In this document: in pieces, positions 36,503 to 46,120 of the stretch | How positions within the stretch are numbered: position 1 is the stretch's first letter | Layout of the letters: each line of letters starts with the position of its first letter | NCBI RefSeq assembly: GCF_004310335.1 | Contig: NZ_SIRS01000001.1 | Span: 310,001-374,000 of the forward strand | Origin: Hyunsoonleella pacifica | Lineage (GTDB): Bacteria; Bacteroidota; Bacteroidia; Flavobacteriales; Flavobacteriaceae | Reading direction: 5' to 3' | Length of the DNA stretch: 64,000 bases | The notes under the pieces: generated by a model | What the model was told of the DNA's origin: nothing | The model's database searches: none | What the model saw: the letters and a program-made list of their open reading frames with translations, nothing else | Program-made: the position numbers and the translations under genes

Positions 36503-38932
36503 ATGAACTTTATCAAACTAAATATTTTCTATCGTAATTTAAAAAGAGATAAACTTATTTCTATAATTAATGCAGTTGGTTTAATTATAGGTATACTAAG
36601 TGCCTTGTTTATTTTAGAGTATGTGTATTACCAAAGAAGCTACGATAGCCACCACGAAAATGCCAAAGATATTTATCGTGTTGCTTACAATCGTTATCAA
36701 AATAACGAAGTGTTATGGAAAACAGCCAATTCATTTCCACCAACCGGAAAATGGTTAAAAGAACATTATAGCGATGTTGTAAATCATGCGAGGATAACTC
36801 CAAAAAATGAAATAACCATAAGCTATAACAATGCCTCAGGAAGCAAAATTATTTATTCTGAAGATAAAACGTACTATGCAACCTCTTCTATATTTGAAGT
36901 ATTTACAATTCCATTATTACAAGGCGAAAAAGACCCTTTAAAAGCGCCAAATACAGTAGCAATATCACACCTCGCAGCAGAGCGTTATTTTGGAGAAGAA
37001 CGTCCGTTAGGTAAAACAATAAAAGTAAATGGTAATGAAGATTACATGATAACTGCTGTTTATAAAAAGATGCCAAAAAATTCGATTGTAAAATCCGATT
37101 TTTTGTTTTCTATGGAAACCATTTACAAACAACGTTCTAGAATTAGAACAAGTTGGACTTATGATTATGGCAGTACTTTTATACAACTAAAACCAAATAG
37201 CGATTATAAAAAGCTAGAAAAAGAAGGTCTTCCTGAAATGATAGCTGCTAATTATAAAGAACGTCTAGATTCGCAAGGAAAAAGAGATACATACTATTTA
37301 CAACCGTTGCAGGATATTCATTTAACCTCTAATATAGAATATGAATCGGAGCCTCCTGTTAACGGAAAAATTATAAGTATTCTTTTTGGATTTTCTATTT
37401 TTCTTTTAATTATAGCTTGGATTAATTTTATAAACCTAACTACAGCACGCTCTATAGAAAGAGCCAACGAGGTAGGTGTTAAAAAAATTAATGGAGCCTC
37501 TAAAATGAATTTAATAACTCAGTTTTTAAGTGAAGCTTTCCTTTTTAACATACTTTGCTTAGCCATAACTATTGTATTATTTTATGCTTTAAATCCTTGG
37601 TTTAAAACCATTACTCAAATAGGCGATTTTAATTTATTTGAGCACTCTAAATTCTTAGGTACATTTATAGTAATTTTTGTTTTAGGCATTATAATTTCCT
37701 GTATTTATCCTGCTGTTATATTGCAATCTTATAAACCTGTAACTGTTTTAAAAGGGAAATTTAAAAACAAACGCGAAGGAGTCTTTTTTAGAAAACTATT
37801 AGTTACTCTGCAATTTGTAATTTCAGTTGTATTGCTTTGCGGTACACTTATAGCATACAAGCAAGCTACGTTTTTAATGGAAAAAGATATGAGTATTAAT
37901 TATGCTCAAAGTATAGTAATTAAAGCGCCCAAAACAGGAGAAAAACAGAGTGAATTACAAAGTAAAATTCTGTTAATGAAAGATGAATTAACTCAAATTC
38001 CTGAAGTAAAAGGGTTTACTTTTTCATCTGATATTCCTGGTCAAGAAATTCAACATTGGTTTAGTTGTAGAAGAAAGGGGTACGACAAAACAGACACAAA
38101 TTCTTTTTTCCAACTCTCTATAGATGACCAATTTCTAGAATTTTACAATATAAAACTACTTGCAGGAAGACTATTTAGGAAAGGCGAAAAAGAAACTGGG
38201 ACCAAGAGTATTATTATGAATGTAAAAGCTATGGAACGTGTTGGTTATAAAACACCAGAAGAAGCGATTAATAACTTTGTTGTAACTGGTAGAAATGAAG
38301 AGTTTAAAATTATAGGCATTGTTGACGATTTTTATTATCAATCCATCAAAAACGAACCAGTACCAACGGTATTACGACTTACCGATAGTCACAAAGCCTT
38401 TTTAACCTTAAAAGTAGCTAGTAATAATACCACCGAAATTCTTCAAAAGTTAAAAACCATTTATGAGAACTATTTCCCAGAACAACCTTTTGATTATTTG
38501 TCTCTAGAAAATAAGATAAGCAATACCTTGAAATCAGACCGAACGTTCTTATTTGTCTTTAGTTTATTTTCAATACTTGCTATTATAATTGCCGTAATTG
38601 GTATTGTGGGCTTAATATTAATCACTATTAGCCAACGTATGAAAGAAATAGGCATTAGAAAAGTCCTCGGCTCAGAATTAATGGATGTCTCTAAACTACT
38701 AGCTAAAGAAGTTGCTTCACAGATTATTACAGCTATAATAATTGCCATTCCTTTAGCTTGGTATGGTTATCAAAATTGGTTTTTAAAAACCTATATTAAT
38801 AGCATAGAGTTGCATATATGGATGTTTTTAGTTCCTGTTATTGTGCTTTTTATAATCGTTTTTTTAGTAATTCATCTTGTAGCTTTAAGAGCGTACCAAA
38901 TGACTTTGTCTGAAGTTTTGCAAAATGAATGA
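36503..38932 (+). CDS. FtsX/MacB-type ABC transporter permease
   Basis: 809 aa with two MacB periplasmic domain and FtsX permease halves. Membrane segments occur near 17-37, 288-310, 345-365, 385-405, 434-452, 680-705, 730-750 and 770-795. RSIERANEVGVKKINGASK and RMKEIGIRKVLGSELMD are the two conserved FtsX cytoplasmic loops. This tandem form, as in many Bacteroidota, probably works as a monomeric pseudo-dimer with the preceding ATPase. It is the last gene of the exporter operon. The 138-bp gap that follows carries the operator-like element of the next GH106. Confidence 0.93.
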   Translation: MNFIKLNIFYRNLKRDKLISIINAVGLIIGILSALFILEYVYYQRSYDSHHENAKDIYRVAYNRYQNNEVLWKTANSFPPTGKWLKEHYSDVVNHARITPKNEITISYNNASGSKIIYSEDKTYYATSSIFEVFTIPLLQGEKDPLKAPNTVAISHLAAERYFGEERPLGKTIKVNGNEDYMITAVYKKMPKNSIVKSDFLFSMETIYKQRSRIRTSWTYDYGSTFIQLKPNSDYKKLEKEGLPEMIAANYKERLDSQGKRDTYYLQPLQDIHLTSNIEYESEPPVNGKIISILFGFSIFLLIIAWINFINLTTARSIERANEVGVKKINGASKMNLITQFLSEAFLFNILCLAITIVLFYALNPWFKTITQIGDFNLFEHSKFLGTFIVIFVLGIIISCIYPAVILQSYKPVTVLKGKFKNKREGVFFRKLLVTLQFVISVVLLCGTLIAYKQATFLMEKDMSINYAQSIVIKAPKTGEKQSELQSKILLMKDELTQIPEVKGFTFSSDIPGQEIQHWFSCRRKGYDKTDTNSFFQLSIDDQFLEFYNIKLLAGRLFRKGEKETGTKSIIMNVKAMERVGYKTPEEAINNFVVTGRNEEFKIIGIVDDFYYQSIKNEPVPTVLRLTDSHKAFLTLKVASNNTTEILQKLKTIYENYFPEQPFDYLSLENKISNTLKSDRTFLFVFSLFSILAIIIAVIGIVGLILITISQRMKEIGIRKVLGSELMDVSKLLAKEVASQIITAIIIAIPLAWYGYQNWFLKTYINSIELHIWMFLVPVIVLFIIVFLVIHLVALRAYQMTLSEVLQNE

Positions 38933-38965
38933 CATGAAATAGTTAAAGTAGTATTTTAAAAGCAC

Positions 38966-38985
38966 ATGATAGTACAGGACGTTTT
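38966..38985 (+). promoter_or_regulatory. Candidate catabolic operator before GH106-like gene
   Basis: ATGATAGTACAGGACGTTTT lies 86 bp before ATG 39071. Its core GATAGTACAGGA is identical to the minus-strand element before the lyase gene at 45698. It marks the return from the exporter operon to glycan genes. Confidence 0.6.
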
Positions 38986-39070
38986 TCATATTTAAAGGTT
39001 ATAAATTTCATCTGTTTTAAGTAGAAACTAATTCTTAAAGGTTAGTTTTTTAAACTAAAATCTTTTATTT

Positions 39071-41923
39071 ATGAGGCTGCTTAACTTATTAAAAACAACT
39101 AGTGTTGTTTTCTTTATATTATCACTTTTTTTACTATCCTGTGATAATAAATTTACTGAGAAAACACCGTCTCAAGATTTATTCAGAAAATTTAAAAACC
39201 CGCCTGTAGAAGCACGTCCTTTTGTTCGTTGGTGGTGGAATGGAAATAAAATAAAAAAAGAAGAGCTAGATAGGCAATTAGAATCTTTAAAAAGTGTTGG
39301 TTTTGGTGGTGTAGAAATTAACCCTATTGCTTTGCCACTTGCATTTGATAAAAGTGAGAAGTCGCTAGTTTGGATGAGTGATGAATGGATTGATATGGTT
39401 GTACATGCAGCAAAAAAAGCTAAAGATTTAGGTATGATAACAGATATTATTGCAGGTACTGGTTGGCCTTTTGGAGGCGAGTTTTTAAAAGACGAAGAAA
39501 CTAGTCAACGTATGGTTACAGATAATATTAGCTATGCTTCAGAAGAAACAATTACGGTTGATAAAGATTTTTTAATCGGTAGGTATCAAAAGAAATATGA
39601 TAAAAAAAGAGTACAAAGACACATAAGTAAAAGGACAACTTACAAACTTTATAATGTATCGCTTATTCCCAAAAAGTGTAATAGTAAAGCACAAATTACA
39701 GACTTAACAAATTATTTTGATACAAGAGGCACATTAACGTATAAGATAGTACAACCTGGAGAATTCTACTTAAGTTACACACTTATCCAACAAAATTTTA
39801 GAGACGTAACGCTTGGTGCTCCAGGAGGAGCTGGACCAGTTATGGATCATTATAAGAAAGAAATGACCTATACTTATCTATCGCGTTTAAAGAAAATATC
39901 TGAGCGTTCTGGGATTCCTTTAAACCAATTAATTAGAGCAATTTTTTGTGATAGTATAGAAGTTTCTGGTGCGAATTGGACAGATAATTTTGAAACTACT
40001 TTTTTTAAAGCTTATGGTTATAAGTTAGATAAATGGATACCGTTTATTTTTTACTCCACTAACGGAGATTATTCTAGAAACACCTATTCTAAAACGTTTT
40101 CGTCTCAATTTAAAGACGAATTAAAACGAGTTCGATATGATTACAACAAGTTATTGGTAGCACTTTTTTTAGAAAATTTTACAAAGACTTATAAAGATTT
40201 TTGTGAAGCAAATGGAGTTTTATGCAGATATCAGGCTTATGGAACTCCATTTTTAATGGGAATGTTAGATGGTTACATGATACCTGATATACCAGAAAGT
40301 AACAACTGGATTTATTCTGCTAAGATGAAAGATTCTATATGGCAATGGAATCAATCACATGGATATATGACTTGGAATATGTATGCTGCTGCTGGTGGAC
40401 ATTTAACAAATAAAAGTATTGTAAGTTCTGAAGTAATGACCAATACACGTGGTGTTTTTAAAACAACTTTAGAAGAAATAAAACAACATGATGATATGAA
40501 TTTCATCACAGGTATTAATCATTCTATTTTGCATGGATATAATTATTCGCCGGCTTCAGAACCATTTCCAGGATGGATTCGCTACGGCGCATATTTTAGC
40601 GAACAAAATACTTGGTGGAAACACTTAAATCTTTGGGTAGATTATAACGCAAGATTATCAGCTGTTTTTCAAAATTCACAGGCTGAAAAGACTATCGCCA
40701 TTCTTGGTCCAACATCAGATATTTGGGGGGATAATGGTTTGGCAAGAGAGCCGTTTCATTTGGAACCACGTTATTTATATAAATTATGGGAGCCAATCAG
40801 TCAATTAGGGCATTCTTGTGAATATATCAATCAGAATGTTTTAAAAGATGCTGACATAGAAAACGGAAAAATTTTATACGGAAATATGTCTTATAGATTA
40901 TTGGTATTGGCTAGTTTAAAGTCCTTAGGCCTTGAAGCTACTTCAAAAATTGAATCGTACGTAACATCAGGAGGTAAACTGATAGTGATTGATGAATTGC
41001 CAATTAAATCGCTACACTACACCGATTATAAAACGAATGATGCTTTGGTAAAACAGGCAATGGAGCAATTAGTAGCTAATTACCCAAAATCAATTATACA
41101 AGTTAAGCAACCCAATTCTTTAGATGACCTTTTTTCATGGACTCAAAACATATTACAACAATCAGAGACTAAAGCTGATATTGTTATCAGTAAACCAACA
41201 AAAAAGGTATATCAAATCCATCAATCTACTAAAAATAAAGACATTTATTTTTTTACAAATGTTCATAAGTTCGATAATGTGAAATTCAATGCTACTTTTC
41301 CAGTAGAAGATAAATATCCTTATGTGTGGAATCCAGAAACTGGAGAACGAAAACCTTATTATTACAAATCAAAATCAAACGAATTGAGTATCAATTTGGG
41401 TCCATTAGAATCTTTATTGTTAGTTTTTGAAAATGAAAAGCCATTAGGAAATACAAATAACGTATATAAACAGATTAAAAACTCAAAAATAATTAATACA
41501 AATTGGGAAGTTACAGGCAATAATATTAATAACAAAACATATACTTGGGAATTAGAAAAACTTGTTGATTTTGGAAAATCTAAAGACACAACAAAAAACT
41601 CATTTGGTGGAGAAATTATTTACAGAACAACGATTATAAGTAACAACCAATTCTCTCATCTCGATTTAGGAAAGACAAATGGAGGTATTACAACACTTTA
41701 CATTAATGGAAAAAAAGTAGGTGTAAATTGGTATGGGAAACCAGTTTTTCTAGTAAAAAATTATTTAAAAACAGGAGAAAACCATATAGAAATTCATCAT
41801 ACAACTGTCTTGGCTAATTACTGTAAATCCATAAACAATCCACTAACAACTAGATGGACTAGAAATTACACAGACAAAGTTTCTATTGGGGTAGAAGGTC
41901 CTGTAAAACTGATAAGTTATTAG
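39071..41923 (+). CDS. GH106-like alpha-L-rhamnosidase, lipoprotein
   Basis: 950 aa. The signal ends in FLLSC, a lipobox. FKNPPVEARPFVRWWWNGNK, then LESLKSVGFGGVEINPIAL and DIIAGTGWPFGGEF are the GH106 barrel opening. IFCDSIEVSGANWTDNF and IVSSEVMTNTRGVF carry conserved acidic residues expected near the active site. A middle domain (about 560-700) resembles a beta-galactosidase trimerisation-like fold (AILGPTSDIWG), and a C-terminal jelly roll ends with TLYINGKKVGVNWYGKPVFL. It differs clearly from the GH106 at 15818, so the two may cut different rhamnose linkages. A decayed copy of its 3' end lies at 44309-44530. Confidence 0.85.
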   Translation: MRLLNLLKTTSVVFFILSLFLLSCDNKFTEKTPSQDLFRKFKNPPVEARPFVRWWWNGNKIKKEELDRQLESLKSVGFGGVEINPIALPLAFDKSEKSLVWMSDEWIDMVVHAAKKAKDLGMITDIIAGTGWPFGGEFLKDEETSQRMVTDNISYASEETITVDKDFLIGRYQKKYDKKRVQRHISKRTTYKLYNVSLIPKKCNSKAQITDLTNYFDTRGTLTYKIVQPGEFYLSYTLIQQNFRDVTLGAPGGAGPVMDHYKKEMTYTYLSRLKKISERSGIPLNQLIRAIFCDSIEVSGANWTDNFETTFFKAYGYKLDKWIPFIFYSTNGDYSRNTYSKTFSSQFKDELKRVRYDYNKLLVALFLENFTKTYKDFCEANGVLCRYQAYGTPFLMGMLDGYMIPDIPESNNWIYSAKMKDSIWQWNQSHGYMTWNMYAAAGGHLTNKSIVSSEVMTNTRGVFKTTLEEIKQHDDMNFITGINHSILHGYNYSPASEPFPGWIRYGAYFSEQNTWWKHLNLWVDYNARLSAVFQNSQAEKTIAILGPTSDIWGDNGLAREPFHLEPRYLYKLWEPISQLGHSCEYINQNVLKDADIENGKILYGNMSYRLLVLASLKSLGLEATSKIESYVTSGGKLIVIDELPIKSLHYTDYKTNDALVKQAMEQLVANYPKSIIQVKQPNSLDDLFSWTQNILQQSETKADIVISKPTKKVYQIHQSTKNKDIYFFTNVHKFDNVKFNATFPVEDKYPYVWNPETGERKPYYYKSKSNELSINLGPLESLLLVFENEKPLGNTNNVYKQIKNSKIINTNWEVTGNNINNKTYTWELEKLVDFGKSKDTTKNSFGGEIIYRTTIISNNQFSHLDLGKTNGGITTLYINGKKVGVNWYGKPVFLVKNYLKTGENHIEIHHTTVLANYCKSINNPLTTRWTRNYTDKVSIGVEGPVKLISY

Positions 41924-42054
41924 TTGAAAAATTTATATATTATTTTTAAAACAAAGAGGCTGCCTAAGAATGTAATCTCTTTTTTTGAATGGGTTTGATA
42001 CTTTATAAATTTTAAGTTATGAAAGCATTACCAGTCTAGAAAACTAGTAATTAG

Positions 42055-42230
42055 TTATAATTTGGCATTCTTCCCTCAACTTGTAATGTTTTATATTCGT
42101 TAATCATCCAGTTAAGGTATTTAATATTATTTATGCCAAGTTTACATTAGTGTATATAGCACAGTTATAAAGAGGAAGGCACTTATAGTTTTTACTCATA
42201 ATAATTACTAAAAGTACTTATGTGTTCTTA
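42055..42230 (-). pseudogene. Possible IS66-like transposase C-terminal relic
   Basis: Read on the minus strand with frame changes, pieces such as SKNYKC, CAIYT and CKLGINNIKYLNWMIN follow the order of the IS66 transposase C-terminus (RKNYLF, AIxYSLxxTCK, then GINPxxYLxxVL). Several stops and frameshifts are present. The match is by eye and weak. Confidence 0.3.
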
Positions 42231-42501
42231 TTTATGTAACATTTATTTCTAACGTAAGGTAGAACAGGCTTTTGTTGAGAACGTACACTTTATGAGGCTC
42301 TCTAGCGGGATAAGTATTGGCCATAATGTTATTGCCAACTTCTGTTCAGGTAAAAATAAATACAAAAATAAGGCTAATTGCAATGGTAATTAACCTCAAA
42401 GAATACAATTTAATAGTGTATGACAACTCCAAGTAATTTTAACTACACTCCTACAACTTAAAAAAACAATACACACAAAACCCGAGGTTTATAAAAAAAA
42501 A

Positions 42502-42527
42502 TCGCCTAAAAACTATTTTTTAGACGA
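42502..42527 (-). terminator. Rho-independent terminator of the minus-strand lyase gene at 42561
   Basis: On the minus strand an 11-bp stem (one G-U pair) closes a 4-nt loop and is followed by nine T residues. It starts about 34 bp after the stop codon of the lyase gene. Confidence 0.8.
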
Positions 42528-42560
42528 CCTTTTTTTTGTACAACTTAGTACTATTTTAAA

Positions 42561-43982
42561 TTAGTTAGAATATAATTCAAATTCTTTTATTGATATATGA
42601 TTGTGAGCACCGCTACTTGCATAAGAGTGAACGGAATATTCACTGGCGTAAGCGTTTAGCCCAGTTATTTTTACATCAAGTTTATTATTATAAAAATTAC
42701 CTAAATCATACCATATTCCATTATGCTTAGCCCAAATCGTAAAATTGCTAGAGTATGCGTTTTCAAACTTTATTCTAACACTTTTCACAGTTCTGTTTCC
42801 TGAAAATTTAGCAACTAAATAATGTTGTGTTCCATATGCAGATGAAGCCCATCTAGTATTTAAATTACTATCATTAGCTTTATAGGGATTATAATAACTA
42901 CTCCAATCACTACTAGAATACATCTCTACTGCATCTTTTGTAATACTTAAGGCGGGATTCCAGTTATCATCATTATTATTATTAGAAGTAGCAGCAGGTA
43001 CGGACACAGATTTTTGACTTAAACCATCCCACCAAATGTCTGCTTCTCCTCCTTTAACACGGTAAGCTCCCCAACGTATTTTTGCTTGCAAACCTATGTT
43101 TCCTGGTACATTAAAGGGGTAAGTAGTTCCGCCAATTCTAACATCTACGTACTGTTGTCCATTTGCTCTAAAACCATTTGTCATACTTATAAATCTTCTT
43201 GTATTAGCAGGTATGGTTGTTAATTTTACTAACTCCCTGCCACTACTACCTGAGCCTCCTCTAACTGTAATGCGTTCGCTATAAATATCATAACTTACTT
43301 GAGTAGAGCCTGAAAAATTAGGCTTGGCTAATAATAAAAGGATAGCAGGGTCATTAGTTGCACCAGTGTGTGTACCTTTTGCTTGCATGATATAAGTTCC
43401 AGAAGGATTGTTAACATTAGATTTGGGTAGAGAGCTTGACTGGTGACCAGCTCTTCTAATCGTTACATAGCCTGATATTCTTACATAACTACCATCACCA
43501 GTTTCACTAATAGTTCTACTGGCACGCTCTATTCTTGGTTGTAATTGAGATCCGTCATCTCTTATTTGATCTATATGATTAGAGTTGGCCGCAATTCTAT
43601 AAACTCCGTATTTTCTACCTCCAGTATTGCGTTGCTGGTAATTATATTTACATGTTCTATCATCCAGTTCTCTGGATTTTGATACACCAGTGTCATTAAA
43701 ATCCTCTCCATTTACAAAGTAAATTCTTGATGAATTTGTTCCAGATCCTGTACAAACAGGGGAAGATGTAGGTATTCCCATTGCTGTAAGACTAGAATTT
43801 GAGTTTTCGCCAGGAGGTAAACGAGATTCTACAGGTATTATTTCTACTTTTTCAGGTTGTATTTCCTCAATTGAAGTTTCTTCAACTGATATATCCTCTT
43901 CTGAGGAACAAGCAAAAGCAATAATTAGTGTAAGCAGTAATGCTAAACTTTTCAAATTAATTTTTGTCAATTTTAAAATCAT
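42561..43982 (-). CDS. Jelly-roll polysaccharide lyase-like lipoprotein with F5/8 type C domain (paralog 1)
   Basis: 473 aa. Lipoprotein signal (LTLIIAFAC). The core (about 110-330) is a concanavalin-like jelly roll: LDDRTCKYNYQQRN, QPRIERASRTI, TYIMQAKGTHTG, DPAILLLLAKP, and near the end AKIRWGAYRVKGGEADIWWD. The order of the Arg/Glu strand, the Gln-bearing QAKGTH strand and the K-x-R-x-G-x-Y strand parallels the catalytic strands of jelly-roll lyases such as PL7, PL18 and possibly PL28 (ulvan lyase). An Asn/Asp linker leads to a discoidin-like C-terminal domain (about 345-473). Two shorter paralogs lie at 44706 and 46407. Lyase activity is inferred; the PL family is not certain. Confidence 0.65.
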   Translation of the reverse strand: MILKLTKINLKSLALLLTLIIAFACSSEEDISVEETSIEEIQPEKVEIIPVESRLPPGENSNSSLTAMGIPTSSPVCTGSGTNSSRIYFVNGEDFNDTGVSKSRELDDRTCKYNYQQRNTGGRKYGVYRIAANSNHIDQIRDDGSQLQPRIERASRTISETGDGSYVRISGYVTIRRAGHQSSSLPKSNVNNPSGTYIMQAKGTHTGATNDPAILLLLAKPNFSGSTQVSYDIYSERITVRGGSGSSGRELVKLTTIPANTRRFISMTNGFRANGQQYVDVRIGGTTYPFNVPGNIGLQAKIRWGAYRVKGGEADIWWDGLSQKSVSVPAATSNNNNDDNWNPALSITKDAVEMYSSSDWSSYYNPYKANDSNLNTRWASSAYGTQHYLVAKFSGNRTVKSVRIKFENAYSSNFTIWAKHNGIWYDLGNFYNNKLDVKITGLNAYASEYSVHSYASSGAHNHISIKEFELYSN

Positions 43983-44033
43983 GTTTTTAGTTTTAAGTTA
44001 ATTTTTCCTAAATGTAAAATGCATTTTTCATTA

Positions 44034-44073
44034 CAGTATCCTGCAGTATCCTGCAGTATCCTGCAGTATCCTG
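44034..44073 (-). repeat. Four perfect tandem copies of a 10-bp operator-like unit
   Basis: On the minus strand CAGGATACTG occurs four times head to tail, 52-91 bp upstream of the lyase start codon at 43982. The unit equals the half-site of the recurrent AGGATA...CAGGAT element found before other catabolic genes. One-helical-turn spacing fits a multimeric activator such as an AraC-type protein. Confidence 0.75.
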
Positions 44074-44308
44074 TATTTTGGGTTGAAAATATATATAAAC
44101 AAGTTAATTAAAGATATATACTTTGCGTTTTTGATATATTCTTATGGTTTTTTATAAAGAAAAATCGTATTAAATTATAGCTTAATATTTTTTGAAATAG
44201 AGTAAATATGTTTTTTTAAACTTTATTTTAAAAGAAGTATATAAGATGAACAAAATAATACTTAAAAGATCTTTTATCACTCAGAAAAAACATGTAGAAG
44301 CAATATTG

Positions 44309-44530
44309 TATTTTACATTAATATGGAAAAAGTAGGTGTGAGTTGGTATGGTAAACCAATATTTCTATAAAAAACTATTTAAAACAGGAGGAGACCATAT
44401 AGGGATCCATTACACTACTGTATTGGCTAATTATTGTAAATCTATTAACCCTTGCCAATATATGTAAGAGACGTTATGAGACTTTGGTTAGAACAGGATT
44501 ACGGGGGGAATAAAATTGTTAAGCTATTAA
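44309..44530 (+). pseudogene. Decayed copy of the GH106-like 3' end
   Basis: This segment repeats the last about 235 bp of the gene at 39071: ACATTAATATGGAAAAAGTA, then frames reading KVGVSWYGKPIFL, ANYCKSIN and a terminal GNKIVKLL, interrupted by stops and frameshifts (a TAA follows FL). The part encoding the TTRWTRNYTD region is the most damaged. The copy is on the plus strand, immediately before the convergent end of lyase paralog 2. Confidence 0.85.
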
Positions 44531-44563
44531 ATGTATATAAATAATATTGAATAGGAAAATATA

Positions 44564-44596
44564 AGAAGGCTGTATCAATCAATAATACAGCCTTCT
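44564..44596 (-). terminator. Hairpin terminator of lyase paralog 2
   Basis: A perfect 12-bp stem (AGAAGGCTGTAT and its complement) with a 9-nt loop lies about 110 bp after the stop codon of the minus-strand gene at 44706. The downstream T-run is short (TATATTTT), so termination may be partial. Confidence 0.6.
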
Positions 44597-44705
44597 TTAG
44601 AATTTTGCAAGAAGTAATTTTTACTTGCAACCTTATATTTGTGTTACAAAATTTGCTTTTATTTTGTTTTTACACGCTTTAGTGAAGCTTAATATATAAT
44701 TATTA

Positions 44706-45698
44706 TTAGCCTTTAAAATTATGTTTTACATTGCTCCACTCAATATTTGCCTCTCCTTTATGGCATCTGTAGACTCCAAAACGTATTTTAGCATTTTTAC
44801 CTGTTTGAAACCTTATTACATCCTCACCATTCTCTTTCTTAGTAATTTTTGTATTAGGAACGTTATGTGTATGCTCTAATCTACCATTAATATAAATTTT
44901 AACATATTGTTTTGTGTCGGTACTCCAGCCGTTTACCATTTTAATTTTAAAGGTAGTGTTTTTTGCAACATTTTTAATAAACTTCATTTCCCTTCCAGTA
45001 TTACTTGAACCACCACGTTTTGTTATTTGCTCACTCCATAGATCTACAGTTCCATTACCTTTATCTTTGGCAAGAACCAACATAATAGCAGGGTCTATAG
45101 ATCCAATGGTTGCATGAGAATGCGTTCCTTTAGCTTGAATAATGTAAGTCCCTCTTTGATCTCTTGGGTCATTAGAAGGATAATTACCTGTAGCTTTGTT
45201 ACCAACACGTTTAATTTTTACAGTGCCCTCAACACTTACAAAGTTTCCTTTTTTTCTGTTAACAGTTTTTGTAGCACGTTCAATTCTTGGTTGTTTTGCG
45301 TCATATTTATTACTTCCAGCTGCTATTCTGTAAATACCTCTATTGCCAGATTGCGAATAATTATATTTGCAAGTCCTGTCATCTAAAAATCTTATTACGT
45401 CAACACCTATACCATTTTGTGCTGTTTTACTAACTAGGTCTTGGCTATCCGTATTACTGCTGCTAGTCTCTCCATAAGTGTATAATTGGTAACCACCAGG
45501 GTTATTGCAGGCGGAAATTTTCTTGCCTTTTTTCTTTGAAGCCAGATTATTTGTATCAACCTCTGGTTCATTTATTGATATAGTATCATCAATATTTTCA
45601 ACTGCTTCATCTTGTGTACAAGATGTAATTACTAATAATGTGGCCGTAAAAAAAACTTGTGCTAAGCTTACATTTAAAAAATTTAATTGTCTTTTCAT
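44706..45698 (-). CDS. Jelly-roll polysaccharide lyase-like lipoprotein (paralog 2)
   Basis: 330 aa. Lipoprotein signal ending VITSC. It shares the full core with the two flanking paralogs: LDDRTCKYNYSQSGNRGIYR, QPRIERATKTV, GTYIIQAKGTHSH, DPAIMLVLAKDKGNG, LWSEQITKRGGSSNTGRE and AKIRFGVYRCHKGEANIEWS. Cys residues in RTCKYNY and in the ACNNPGG segment near residue 60 are conserved with paralog 3 and may form a disulfide. It lacks the C-terminal discoidin domain of paralog 1. It probably acts as an endolytic lyase on the sulfated rhamnose-containing polymer; that is inference from fold-like motifs and context. It has its own operator-like element at 45791. Confidence 0.65.
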   Translation of the reverse strand: MKRQLNFLNVSLAQVFFTATLLVITSCTQDEAVENIDDTISINEPEVDTNNLASKKKGKKISACNNPGGYQLYTYGETSSSNTDSQDLVSKTAQNGIGVDVIRFLDDRTCKYNYSQSGNRGIYRIAAGSNKYDAKQPRIERATKTVNRKKGNFVSVEGTVKIKRVGNKATGNYPSNDPRDQRGTYIIQAKGTHSHATIGSIDPAIMLVLAKDKGNGTVDLWSEQITKRGGSSNTGREMKFIKNVAKNTTFKIKMVNGWSTDTKQYVKIYINGRLEHTHNVPNTKITKKENGEDVIRFQTGKNAKIRFGVYRCHKGEANIEWSNVKHNFKG

Positions 45699-45790
45699 TT
45701 TAATTTTTGATTTAAGTTTAAAATTGGCTTAAAGATTTTTTGCGAAAAAAACCTTAATTTTTTGTTAATTTCATATAGTTAGATAATTCT

Positions 45791-45811
45791 TGTATCCTGT
45801 ACTATCCTGTT
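45791..45811 (-). promoter_or_regulatory. Candidate catabolic operator before lyase paralog 2
   Basis: On the minus strand ACAGGATAGTACAGGATACA shows two CAGGATA half-sites exactly 10 bp apart, ending 93 bp before the start codon at 45698. It is the clearest natural two-unit form of the element. Confidence 0.65.
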
Positions 45812-46120
45812 TTTAACGTTATTCTTTATTTTTTCGACAAAAGGTTGAATGCGTTGTTGTTAATCCGTATTAAACACATGGTTTTACTTTAGTAATAAAT
45901 AATTGAAAGAATTAGATTCAAAAATTACTATTCAACGAAAAATGATATTAATTATTAAAAATAATACTTTAGAACAAATTCTGTTGATGAGAGATAGAGC
46001 TAATTTTTAGAAGGATAATATAAAAAGCTTACTTTTTTTGTGTTTTTACCATTTTCTTTGAGTCATATAAATAACTTTCAATATCGAACATTTCTCTTTT
46101 TTTTTTGATAAGCTAACTAT

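Larger units (their letters stand above)
41924..42560. other. 637-bp intergenic region with a probable transposase relic and a terminator
   Basis: There is no intact gene here. The minus strand of about 42055-42230 carries broken transposase-like coding sequence, and a terminator for the downstream minus-strand lyase gene lies at 42502-42527. GAGGCTGCCTAAGAATG near 41955 resembles an insertion-sequence end, but no matching partner was found. Confidence 0.5.
43983..44705. other. 723-bp intergenic region holding tandem operator copies and gene relics
   Basis: From low to high coordinate it contains the 5' region of lyase paralog 1 with a fourfold 10-bp repeat (44034-44073), an AT-rich stretch, a short piece near 44246-44296 faintly like the start of the GH78 at 47716, the GH106 tail relic (44309-44530) and a terminator (44564-44596). 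There is no intact gene. Confidence 0.6.

Noticed and set aside
41950-41966. Intact insertion-sequence end
   Set aside because: Only one end-like sequence was seen, and no matching inverted partner or target duplication could be found.
44034-44073. CRISPR-like array
   Set aside because: The units are only 10 bp, contiguous and without spacers, and no cas genes are present.
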